64,000 nucleotides of DNA. It comes from Mesocentrotus franciscanus. Lineage: Eukaryota > Echinodermata > Echinoidea > Camarodonta > Strongylocentrotidae. The translations under genes were made by a program, and so were the position numbers. Where the stretch lies: positions 17,560,813 through 17,624,812 of the forward strand of contig CP137675.1 in NCBI GenBank assembly GCA_037976565.1. The letters are read 5' to 3'. How positions within the stretch are numbered: position 1 is the stretch's first letter; each line of letters opens with the position of its first letter. Positions 1 to 10,400 of the stretch are shown here, in pieces. The notes below the pieces were generated by a model. That model made no database searches, was not told the DNA's origin, and was given only the letters and a program-made list of their open reading frames with translations.

Positions 1-409
1 GGTCCCATATGTTGGAAATTGTGTAACTTCGTCTTCGGGAGAATCGAGAGCTTCAGGCGCAGGCGTCAGCGCCTCGGCCAGGCCAAGATTGCCTCGGCGG
101 GGTCGGGGCGGGTACGCGGGTAGCACTCATACTCGCACTCGTAGAAGCATTGCCATTATATTAGTATGCTTTGTGTCTAGAATTGTTTTTAAAAGACACC
201 CTCTATAATTAATCTATTGATTGTTATTTGTTACAAATTTCAAACACCGTGAGTCAATCAAGTCTTCAAGACACTGTCTATGTCTGTACTGTAGTGTAGT
301 GACTTGACCTTACTTCCTTACTGACCTTAGTTTAGGGATGTTACAAAATTTTGAGATTTGTAATACTTAACCTGTGATATACCTTAGCAGATAAAGCATC
401 AGAAGACCT

Positions 410-600
410 TTCATTTGTGGCGTGCGCCTGTAATCCAGCTAACAGTGGAAGTTACAAACTGATTCAGCTGAGGACGCAGGTTCGAAACTGAGTCACGTCT
501 TTCGGATGGTGACGTTAAAGGTCGGTCCGCAGACGTAAATAATCATATCTGATTGATACACGTCTGTAAAACCCAATCACACACACATTTGATACCTAAT
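410..600 (+). repeat. SINE-like element with 7SL/Alu-like head
   Basis: The stretch begins with GTGGCGTGCGCCTGTAATCC, which resembles the Alu/7SL 5' domain. It is followed by GCTGAGGACGCAGG and a tRNA-type B box (GGTTCGAAACT). The body motif TTCGGATGGTGACGTTAAAGG has a relative in the SINE tail near 32210 (TCGGATAGGATGTTAAATAAAGG). Whether the head really derives from 7SL RNA is inference; a degraded tRNA-derived head is the alternative. Confidence 0.5.
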
Positions 601-914
601 TCACTTCCTTACCTTCGGTATTAAGGAAGTTACAGTCATTTTTGACATGGAAAATTAAGCTGTCGCTCCCCATTCATTTTAACTATTGTCTTAAGAAAAA
701 AGCTGTGATCGCATATCGAGGAACAAAAACAATAAAAACAAGGGCGCTAATGTGCTTTCATAGCCATACTTTGACCCGTAACTCCGGCGTGGAGTTACCC
801 TACTAAAATATACCCCAATTCAAGGAAATACGTATCAATTGTTTAAATAAGGGCAGTAATTTAAAAGTCCCCATGTTTCTTACCTGTTTCGTGTCAATTT
901 TCTAATATTTTTCT

Positions 915-1106
915 AAGTATTTTCCGGAAACACGTTGACATTAGTATACACTTTCTCACAGGTTTCACAGCAAACCGCTGCACACCGCTACACAATACTT
1001 AACATGTGTAAGCCAATGGTTACACATGTTAAGTATTGTGCAGCGGTTTGCCGTGAAACCTGTGAGAAAGTGTATACTAATTTCAACGTTTTTCCGGAAA
1101 ATACTT
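915..1106. repeat. Foldback (near-perfect inverted repeat), about 190 bp
   Basis: Two arms of about 90 bases are almost exact reverse complements and meet around 1015 with a loop of only a few bases. Both outer ends carry TTTTCCGGAAA. The left arm has one extra 10-base unit, a local duplication of CCGCTGCACA as CCGCTACACA, which the right arm lacks. A short open frame crosses the hairpin on the plus strand but is only a by-product. This is the shape of a foldback or MITE-type element. Confidence 0.85.
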
Positions 1107-1946
1107 CCCGAAGAGGTAGTCACTGCTACCTCGATTAGACTAAACTTCTAAACTAAAGTGCCGAAAGTCATTGATGACTCGTTGGCTGAATGCATCTTGC
1201 CTAATCTTCGTCTTGTCTTGAGATATAGATCTATGTAAATCACGTAAATTTCCTCGGATGCGAAACGGATCGTAGGGACAGAGTTTTGGGCGGTCCATTT
1301 TGTTTTGGTCGATCATTATCTGAAAACTAGATCATAGATGATTCGCAACAGAGGAATATCAGCGGTTTCTTCAGTTTTTCTACATGATTTTGAGAATTAC
1401 AGAACTGATTTATTACTGTCATTTATATTTATGGGACTAAAAAAATCTTAAGATATATTCAAGATGTTTAAGATAGTGAAGCAACCATTTGCCAGGAAAA
1501 GATTGCTGATTTAATTTTCACTGAATATTTCCTAACATTGATAAGTTGAGTTGTTTGTGTTTTACTTATATTCAGGTGACAGTAGGTGTAATGGAAGTGC
1601 TGATTTTGTGTGAAAATGGTAATGGATGTAAATGGATGAAAATTCCATAGAGAGTCTATTTCATAACACCAAAAGTGTTAGTACTGCCACTATGGGTATT
1701 CGGGAACCAGTAGCCATTCTGTAATTGCAACAAAAAAAAATTTGTGGATGAGTTCGTCAATGTACACAGTTATCTAAGATAAGTGTCATTGTATCAGACA
1801 ACTTGAATTTTGTTTTGTCTCTTTTCTTTAAAAGCATTTGTCAACATAGAACCATATTATTATCATCCTTGCAGGACATGAGGTAATCAGCACACACTAT
1901 TGAAAACAAAAATCGTTCTGGAGAAGTACTTTAGATTAGATTCATC

Positions 1947-2068
1947 ATGTCTCATCAGTGTGTGCTGCCCTCCTTGACGGCGATGTTCCAGTTTGGAATG
2001 CCGAGCATGGACAACCTGGAGATGGTCATTACCGATATTGATGAACAACTCAAGCACAATGATAAAAA
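1947..2068 (+). CDS. KIAA0825-like exon 1 (start codon)
   Basis: Starts at ATG 1947 and reads MSHQCVLPSLTAMFQFGMPS, ending DIDEQLKHNDK with donor GTAAGT at 2069. Further in-frame ATGs lie downstream; the first is chosen because the reading is open only from here with plausible composition. Ends in phase 2. Confidence 0.68.
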
Positions 2069-5000
2069 GTAAGTAAGGAGAGAAAGAAAGAAAGAATGAA
2101 GAGAGAGAGAGAGAGGGTGGGGGAGGGATGGAGAAAGGGAGGGGGAGGAGAAATTATGTTTTGCGGAGTAATTGTATGAGTTTTTTTTTCCAATGTACAC
2201 TGACTGTTCAGTAATGTATATTCATCAAAGTCCTATAAAACTTGTGCTTTATTCATTAGGTAGTAACTATGTCTTACGGTCTAAAACAGTTTTGGAATTT
2301 TCTGGGTTTATATATTACAGCTTTGTGTCTTTTTGAAACAGAAATATTCGGAATAAATCTCATGAAACATATATATTCATTTACATTATGCTTGCAACCT
2401 TGTGCAGTTTTAATGCTTATGATTTTGAAGAAAGGGATTGGATCATTTCAACAAACAGATGGAGTATTACTATTAGCACTGTACATTGATGCTGAAATTT
2501 CAAGACAAGTGATGTTCTTTCATGAATTAGGGATTCATTTAGGCTGATATTTTTATACAAATCTTTGAAACTCATTTCTATCTCTATGCAGGATTGAGGA
2601 GACTCTGCAGATGTTAGTGCAAGCAACAAACAGCCTTTCACTGGACAATAATTATACCAACATAAAGGATGCTATGGACAGTTTGATTCAGACCCCAGTT
2701 CTAGAGGAATGTGCCTGTCTCACCCGGATACAGAAGATGTTAACAAGCTTCTTAAAGCAATTGTGAGTATATCATGTTGGCTGGAGATATTAGGAGACAG
2801 GTTGGCTCCAGTCAGTTGAGCATCCTCTTGACAAAGAAAGAGCCACCTCTATGGAATGGAACGGGGAGGAGGGGTAAATTAAAAGTTTGCATGGGCCAGT
2901 AATCATCTTGTATAAGATTTCATCATCCTGAGTCAGGATTGTTGGTCTTTAAAAAATAATAGCGGATCCTTCAAAGTCTATATTTATGTCATATTTACAT
3001 TTACATATGTACTGTACGTATATTGCAGGTTAAATAGATGTTTGCAAAATGATGTGTTAAAGTTGAAATTTAGTGTGATTGAAGAATTTAGAATCGTGAG
3101 TTGTCTATTCCACATGTGAGAAGTACATCATATAAATATGACATAAATATAGACTTTTAAAAGACCAACAATGCCCTGTATGATTATCTTAACAGCTGCA
3201 GCATGCTGTAAACCATCCTAACTCTGAATCAGTCATCTTTGAGCAGTTGCTTGGCTTAGCATCGCATGAAGGCCTTGGTCTCCCCATCCGTGCACCCAAA
3301 CCTAGCTATGTAGCTGCTTCAGCCGTCTCTATCAACACCATCGGCGACTCACTTGAACAGGTACGTGTCGTCTATTCAGAGCCAGAAAGGTGCCAACCGT
3401 GTGTTAAAGTACATGGGTTAACTCCCTTCTAGCTCTAAACGGAAGACGTCATCTTTTCCCTACAAGTCAGTGGACATGAGTTCAGGAACTGTACAGGGGG
3501 TTGTTTCACAAAGATCCTAGGTTGAACTTATCTTGAAGTTGGACTTAACAATTATGGAAAGCCGTTAGCATCTTTGAAAATATATTGTAAAAGTTATTTT
3601 ATAAGGCATAAAATGTTGATTCAAACCATTCATATTTTCTATTAACAAGGAGATTCCATGTTCTTGATGTGGAATTTATGAAAAGTCTAAAATACTTGAA
3701 TTTTTGCTCTTGAATATATTTTATTTTAAGGCTACAAATGGCTCTCCATAATGTTTAAGTCCAACTTAGAGTTAAGTTTGACTTAGGATCTTTGTGAAAC
3801 ACCCCCCGGGCTGTGTATTTGAGCTGTTTAGTCATTTAACTGGGGATGCAAAGCCTTGTGTTCGAGCCTCAGCATGGCACTTATTTTTAGCAAGGCATTT
3901 GATCTACATTGATTCTCTCTACCCACGTAATAAATGGTTACCCAGTCGGATGCAATTTTCTTTGTGGCTGGATTTATCACATGTGCAGATGTAAAATGGC
4001 TACAGGCTGGAATGCTCCAAGTGGAGTGGACAATGTGCATTATAAGTGTAGAATTGTAACTGAATTGAAGGAATGGGGTAAGGATTCAATAGAGCATTTT
4101 TATTAGTTATAATTGTTGAAAGTAAAACAGTTATAATTATTGTTACAATTATTCTTTATTTTCTCTACCAGGAGAATGACTCATTGTGGGAGGAGATCCG
4201 ATCTCGTCTGAAGCGTTACTTCCTAGACAGACTGCATGCTATCAAGGTATCGGAACCAGGTGAATGGATAGGACCGCTCTCTAAGGCCAAGCAAGTCCAG
4301 CGTATTGAATGTCTACAGAGTCTGTGTATTCTCTATCCTATCAAGGAGGTGTGGAGCAGCTACCATGTCTTAGCATCAGATAAGGTAATGTATTGTACTT
4401 CATCCTGGTTTTCTCGTCATCAGCTATTCCTTGCTTCGTGTATTTTTTGTATACATCCGTGGGTACACTCTCTATCATATTTGCATGTCTTTCATATTTG
4501 ACTTTCATCCTAATTGACTTTTGAAGCATTGAGATATTTTAAGTTTGCCATATCAGGGACTGTTGAATGTTATGTTAGGCATTCTGGTGGATACACTGTC
4601 TTTCCATGATATGTATTACACAGAAATAGTCTTACCGCTATCCTCAACTTCAGGAAATTGGGATTTTGTTTTCATGTGTAAGGGGCAATTTGGCTTTATT
4701 CTGCTGTTTCTTTTATTTACCCTCCTTTCTTTGATGTTTCTTTGTGCCCATCTGCTGTATATAGGCGGCAACATTCTTGAGAGAGAATTTGTGTAATTCC
4801 AACATCGATGCAGCTGAGCCAAGACAGCCTGCAACGTTGGCGTCCATCGCAGACAAACTCCAGAGACTGACCCCTCACTTCCATGCCATGCTGGAGGATG
4901 AGTGTGCCCTCTATCTTGCGGATGTCTTTGAAGGTGAGGTGAACTTCCTGCAGGCTGTCCAGGAGATCTATCTCTCACAGCTCCAGGAGGAGATAGCTTC

Positions 5001-5664
5001 CATGATGGAGGAAGCCTGTGAAGGCATCAGGAGGGGAGGAGCCAAAGGCGTCCTCTTCTAATGGCAGCGCCACGAAGAGCATCGGGGCCAGTGATTGGCT
5101 GAATGGAGGCCACGAGCATCATGGAAAAGAGCAAATCAAGAAGAAGTCTCTTGTGGAAGGTAAGACCACATCTTATGTTATTTAAAAATCTGAACTAACT
5201 TGTATTTTTAATTTTGAGTATTTTAGATGGCAAGAGGCCATAGCATATTAGAGCATTAAGACTGTAACGCCAGCTAGTAATTTATTTAAATTCTTTTAAT
5301 GAAGTTTTATAACAATAAAAAGGGAATGATCAACAAATAACTAATATCATTTAGCATCATGTAACATGACTATAATTTTTAGAAGTGCTGCTTCAATATG
5401 GATGGACGGTCTAAACAAGTCTAACCAGTTTTGCAGATAATGAATGATTTAATTTATACTAATGTGCATATCAAGTGTCTAATCAACCAATTTTCCCTCT
5501 ATTAGATTCTGTACTGATGAGCCATGATGACATCAAGCATTACATGACTATCGTAACCTTGCTACATGACTTGAACCAATGTCTCTGTCAGCTATCCCAG
5601 CATGCAACATGGGAAGGAGCCCCTCTTTTCAAACCACAAACCCATGGCAAGGGCAACCTCAGAG
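1947..5664 (+). CDS. KIAA0825-like protein (DUF4495 family), N-terminal part, six exons
   Basis: Exons are 1947-2068, 2592-2762, 3196-3360, 4172-4384, 4765-5159 and 5506-5664, giving about 408 residues with M at 1947 as start. Landmarks match my memory of vertebrate KIAA0825: DIDEQLKHN near the N terminus, LWEEIRSRLKRYFLDRL, then CLQSLCILYPIKEVWSSYH. The family is predicted to be mostly helical; its molecular role is poorly known, with a reported link to polydactyly in humans. The vertebrate protein is well over 1000 residues, so this is about one third. Two frame problems are visible. Exon 2 ends in phase 2 while exon 3 reads in phase 0. Exon 5 needs one base less near 5031-5040, otherwise a stop falls at 5059. 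Downstream exons are missing at the gap. Indels in the draft sequence or gene decay could explain this. Confidence 0.72.
2592..2762 (+). CDS. KIAA0825-like exon 2
   Basis: Acceptor ..ATGCAG, reading IEETLQMLVQATNSLSLDNN and ending MLTSFLKQ plus two bases before GTGAGT. It joins exon 1 in phase. It does not join exon 3 in phase: one base too many or too few. Confidence 0.68.
3196..3360 (+). CDS. KIAA0825-like exon 3
   Basis: Acceptor ..CTTAACAG, 55 codons reading LQHAVNHPNSESVIFEQLLG and ending INTIGDSLEQ, donor GTACGT. Phase 0 at both ends. Confidence 0.68.
3496..3807. repeat. Inverted-repeat MITE, GGTGTTTCACAAAGA-ended
   Basis: The left end GGGGGTTGTTTCACAAAGAT is mirrored on the right by ATCTTTGTGAAACACCCCCC, and the arms continue inward through AAGTTGGACTTAA / TTAAGTCCAACTTA. 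A relative with the same ends lies at 20282-20579. It sits in intron 3 of the KIAA0825-like gene, and a SINE follows directly at its right edge. Confidence 0.8.
3808..4085 (+). repeat. tRNA-headed SINE, diverged copy
   Basis: The head contains a B-box-like GTGTTCGAGCCTC. The body shares landmarks with the better-preserved copy at 13871-14160: GGCAAGGCATTTGATCTACATT, TCTCTACCCACGTAA and TGGTTACCCAGT. It ends near GCATTATAAGTG. Confidence 0.6.
4172..4384 (+). CDS. KIAA0825-like exon 4 (best conserved block)
   Basis: Acceptor CTCTACCAG, 71 codons, phase 0 at both ends, donor GTAATG. Contains LWEEIRSRLKRYFLDRLHAI and RIECLQSLCILYPIKEVW, the segments on which the family call mainly rests. Confidence 0.75.
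4765..5159 (+). CDS. KIAA0825-like exon 5, frameshifted
   Basis: Acceptor TATATAG, reading AATFLRENLCNSNIDA through EACEGIRR. In the first frame a stop follows at 5059-5061. Dropping one G near 5031-5040 (AGGAGGGGAGGAG) restores an open reading EEPKASSSNGSATKS to donor GTAAGA at 5160, and only that frame joins exon 6 in phase. The coding frame therefore almost certainly changes inside this G-rich run. Confidence 0.7.
5506..5664 (+). CDS. KIAA0825-like exon 6, last one before the gap
   Basis: Acceptor CTCTATTAG, reading DSVLMSHDDIKHYMTIVTLL and ending GKGNLR, donor GTCAGT, phase 1 at its end. No further exon of this gene is recognisable before or after the assembly gap. Confidence 0.65.
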
Positions 5665-5905
5665 GTCAGTGACCTTCCAACATTCCTCTTTCCAACATTT
5701 AACCCCAAGGAGATATGATCAAGTTTATTAAGGGCCTGGAAAACCTGAAAAAGTCATGAAAGTTCGACAACATATTTTTAGGCTGGATAAGTCAAGAGAA
5801 AAGGAAAATTCCCCAAAGTTATGGAAAAGCCATTGGAAATCAATATCAATCATGGAAATATGTATGAGTATGGTAGTGAAGAAACACAAACAACGTAGAA
5901 GATCT

Positions 5906-6053
5906 GGGCCCTGTTTCATAAAACTTAGTATCAATCAAAATATGCAATAATTGTTATAAGCTACTGAAATCTTTTCATTTGATTGGCTATGACCAGATTT
6001 GTCATAGATGTGCAGCACTTGTTATTGAGAACAAGTTTGATGAAATGGGGCCC
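5906..6053. repeat. GGGCCC-ended palindromic MITE
   Basis: Begins GGGCCCTGTTTCATAAAACTT and ends AAGTTTGATGAAATGGGGCCC, with matching inner arms. Relatives with the same ends occur at 39345-39493, 43374-43513 and 46121-46277. Confidence 0.8.
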
Positions 6054-6498
6054 AGTTTGTGACAGAGTGAGAATTTGCAGAAAAAAAGTCATGTAATTAC
6101 AACAAATATTATCATTAAAAGGTCATGAGAAAGTCATGGAATACGTTTATTTAGGGAGTGGCAAGGACTTTTTTTCAGTTTGTAAAACGAATACCCGCAA
6201 TATAGACATTGTTATGGCTCATTATTAAAGAATGTGAGTGTTGTTTGTTTAGGTTTTGTACATGTATGTCTATGGTACAATTAACGGAACCTTGAATGTC
6301 AATTAAATTGTGACATATCCCGTACAATTCTTCATCAAATATTTGTTTATAGTTTGTATAAATATTTTATTTTTAGAACATGTATGTAGAACAAATAATA
6401 CATCGAACTTCATCAATATTGAATTTAATTCCTCACCAAATGTTTAACAGGGTTTGTCCTAGCATGTAATTGTTATTTTCTTCTTACATTGTGGAATG

Positions 6499-6998
6499 NN
6501 NNNNNNNNNNNNNNNNNNNNNNNNNNNNNNNNNNNNNNNNNNNNNNNNNNNNNNNNNNNNNNNNNNNNNNNNNNNNNNNNNNNNNNNNNNNNNNNNNNNN
6601 NNNNNNNNNNNNNNNNNNNNNNNNNNNNNNNNNNNNNNNNNNNNNNNNNNNNNNNNNNNNNNNNNNNNNNNNNNNNNNNNNNNNNNNNNNNNNNNNNNNN
6701 NNNNNNNNNNNNNNNNNNNNNNNNNNNNNNNNNNNNNNNNNNNNNNNNNNNNNNNNNNNNNNNNNNNNNNNNNNNNNNNNNNNNNNNNNNNNNNNNNNNN
6801 NNNNNNNNNNNNNNNNNNNNNNNNNNNNNNNNNNNNNNNNNNNNNNNNNNNNNNNNNNNNNNNNNNNNNNNNNNNNNNNNNNNNNNNNNNNNNNNNNNNN
6901 NNNNNNNNNNNNNNNNNNNNNNNNNNNNNNNNNNNNNNNNNNNNNNNNNNNNNNNNNNNNNNNNNNNNNNNNNNNNNNNNNNNNNNNNNNNNNNNNNN
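6499..6998. other. Assembly gap, exactly 500 N
   Basis: The round number suggests a placeholder rather than a measured length. It separates the N-terminal exons of one gene from the mid-motor exons of another, so real sequence is probably absent or the contigs are wrongly joined. Any open frame crossing it is meaningless. Confidence 0.97.
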
Positions 6999-7373
6999 AT
7001 TGCTGTATAATATCTTACAAATTAATGTTCATGTATTGGATAGGGCCTCTTATCTCTCTATGAATGATTCATTTATGAAAAGTATGGTCTTCCTATTTAC
7101 ATGTACATGTGCTTATCTTTCATCTTGAAAATTTGAAATCAATCAGAAATTGCAAAAATAGCACCAGAAGAATACTTTTCGTCACATACATACTGTATTT
7201 TTCACCAAAATCCTATCAATAGTTTAATACATATAGTAGTGTTAAGCATGTCTCAAGAAACACATTATTTTTTATGATTGATACTATTATTGTTGTTGTT
7301 ATTATTATCATTATTATCATTATCATCATCATCATCATTATCGTCATTATCATTAAACGTATATGAATGTTAG

Positions 7374-7493
7374 ATGCCCGAGATGCGATGACGAAGGCGC
7401 TGTATGGCCGTCTCTTTAGCTGGATTGTCAACAAGATCAACCAGCTTCTGGCTCCAGAAGAACAACTTGATCCTAGCCAGGCTTCTGAGATAG
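7374..7493 (+). CDS. Myosin exon A: motor, before switch II
   Basis: Acceptor ATGTTAG, which has no pyrimidine tract because an ATT/ATC microsatellite precedes it. Reads [20 protein letters not shown], a hallmark of the myosin motor just before switch II, and ends QASEI plus one base, donor GTAAGA. Confidence 0.9.
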
Positions 7494-10400
7494 GTAAGAG
7501 ATTATTAAACATATCTCAATCATAAAGGTATGACTGGAATAGGACACGTACAGGGCACCAATCAAAACTTCAAAAACTTATTTGTTGTTGGTTGGCTTGT
7601 TTGACCTGACTGCTAAGAAAGCATGTTTATGCTTGTAAGTAAGTAACCAGGGAACCGATGGCTTTAAGTCCTCTCTGAGGGACTTGGTAATGAAGATTGC
7701 CTCACCAAAGGGCACGAGCACATTGACTTGGTTTCGAACCCGGGACCTCCCAGTTATGAGACCACTGCTCTACCACTGAGCAGTATATATTCATAGGAAA
7801 CAAAAATGGAAATTAGATAAAAAATGAAATGTAATCATTTGTATATTGTTAGGAAACATAAATTCATTCAAATGAGACATTGTAATAGTTTAGGCTTAAA
7901 GAGCATAGAAGAGAAATTAGTTCATATCATAACCGGCACAAAAGACAGTTAAGTTGCATGTGCATACTGATGTGTCAAATAGCTTACCAGTACATGTATA
8001 TATATGTACATGTATGTTTACAGTGTAATTTCAGTTTATAAACTTGCAATATTTCTTTTCAGAAATAATAATTGAAGTTAATGTATGATGCAGAGTAGAA
8101 TACATTGTTATGTGATTTGATTATGTATATTTGCTGTCTGTTGCATGAATTGTAAAGAATGATATATTTTTTAAGTGATCTAGAAATAAAGGAATTTGAA
8201 TATGAATTGTGATTGTTTTCATTCATCAGGTATTCTGGATATCTTTGGGTTTGAGCACCTCCAAACAAACAGCTTTGAGCAAGCTTGTATCAACCTAGCC
8301 AACGAACAGCTCCAATTCTTCTTCAATCAGGTATTACATTCATGTATATGTATATGCATACAACTAAATTATTTATACCCCTTGTAAATTTGATGCTTTT
8401 TGTGTTTTTCGTAACTCAGGAATGAAAGGTGAACTGGTTGAATTAGGGCCTTCTTTGAATACTCTTAAGCTTTAAAATGTCACATTCTCAAGAAATATAA
8501 ATTGGGACAAATCAATTTTTCCACATTTAAAGAATTACAAAACTTGGTAAGAGTATGAATAATCTAGCTGTTAACTGTATATTCTGTTGTGAGTTACGTG
8601 GCACTCTTATACATGTATATATTCCACTGTGTGCCCTTGCAGAAAGGCATTATAGCCTCTTGCTTCTTGTTGCATGTTGTCATCATGCACACTACACACG
8701 TACAACTTTAGCTTACAGCTAGCGCATGCGCAGAACGTTCATCCCGTCTCAGCCTCATTTTCGTAAGTTGGCGCCTAGCCTAGCCAACATGGGTCCTTCA
8801 GATTGGCTATCGCTGGCTGCCATAGGCTCTATGTTATAAGATATTAGTGCGAGGAGATAGCGTGCGATTTTCCGGTTGATCTGATACCAAAATCATGATA
8901 TTCCAGTCAAATCTATTTTGTACGATTTTTACAGTGTCCTTGAAAAGTTAAGTATTTCACTTAAGTTTAAGTCTTACTTAACTACTGGTAAGTCATTTTT
9001 CATTTTCATCATATTTGAGGTACAAACTTGCAAGTTGTACTGAAATGTTCGTTGATTTTTCTATTTTTTGTTGGTACCTATGCTGAGTGTGCGTCACCTA
9101 TGTGTGAAATGCGTCACCTGTTTAAAGCATGACATGTCAGTGCGTTATGTAATGTTACATATTGACATTGCACTTGGGACTTACGTAAGCTTACGTAAGT
9201 GGGGGCCTCTCTCACTTAAATTCGAACAGCTGGAGCTATTGGAATAGAGCGTAAACTCATTGTACAGCGTGGAATACGAATAGTTGTACGTGCTACAGTG
9301 ATATGTTATTCAGCCTGACCATCCATTGTGATGTGCAAATAGGCCATTTTCGTAATGTAATCATGGTACAAATTATTTCATTCACCTGTTACGAATTATT
9401 GTATTTCAATAGTCAAAATGGATTATATTATGTGTTGTTAGGTAGGGCAAGTCATAATGTTTGTCTTACTTAGCAACAATTAATGTATGCAATATTCTGA
9501 CTATTGAGGTACATTTATCCGTAAAAGGTAAATAAAATAATTCATATGAGGTGCTTCACAGAGGCATACCCGGTATGCACACATTTGGTTGCATTACGAA
9601 AATTTGCATGCACTGTTTAACAAAATTCAAACAGGTATATACTGTAGATGCTGTCTGCCTTATTTTTCTTCTCCTCAATTAAAAAATGGGCCAGATTTCC
9701 TCCAGTTGTATACCATATTTGCCAGTTTTATTAGACGTTCTGTATCTTTACAATTTGTGATATTTCATACCTTAGTAATCTCCATAATTTACGCAGCAGG
9801 GGCTTGCTGTCGAATGTCCTTTCCTGTAAAATAGTATTTTTATTCAAATTTGGTAGAAACAAGTACAAGGACCAGAATGTCCTTTCCTGTAAAATAGTAT
9901 TTTTATTCAAATTTGGTAGAAACAAGTACAAGGACCAGAATGTCCTTTCCTGTAAAATAATATTTTTATTCAAATTTGGTAGAAACAAGTACAAGGATCA
10001 GAATGTCCTTTCCTGTAAAATAATATTTTTATTCAAATTTGGTAGAAACAAGTACAAGGATCAGAATGTTCTTTCCTTAAAATAGTATTTTTATTCAAAT
10101 TTGGTAGAAACAAGTCCAATGATCAGAATGTCCTTTCCTGTAAAATAATATTTTTATTCAAATTTGGTAGAAACAAGTCCAATGATCAGAATGTCCTTTC
10201 CTGTAAAATATTATTTTTATTCAAATTTGGTAGAAACAAGTACAAGGATCAGAATGTTCTTTCCTGTAAAATAATATTTTTATTCAAATTTGGTAGAAAC
10301 AAGTACAAGGTCATTAGCGTATGAATAAAACATGTCTATTGAAAGAGGTGATGAGTCATTTCTTACATGACCCAGCCATGAAAAACTTGATGAGCAATGC

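Larger units (their letters stand above)
1..1946. other. Upstream flank without a recognised gene
   Basis: No convincing coding exon was found here. The first 120 bases are GC-richer than the rest. The interval holds a SINE-like element near 410-600 and a foldback at 915-1106. The 5' UTR and promoter of the KIAA0825-like gene should lie here, but no TATA box or start site can be called. Confidence 0.5.

Noticed and set aside
6470..7128. Open frames of about 200 codons across the N stretch
   Set aside because: They consist of unknown residues; the bases are not determined.
7638..7795. tRNA gene
   Set aside because: Only the head is tRNA-like; the 3' half does not complete a cloverleaf and continues into a SINE body. 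The same holds for the heads at 13871, 25340, 30966 and 38395.
9731..10085. Open frames on both strands with a 21-residue repeat
   Set aside because: Produced by the 63-bp minisatellite; no splice or start context, and the frame breaks in unit five.
9813..10310. CRISPR array
   Set aside because: Units follow each other without variable spacers, and the gene structure around is eukaryotic.
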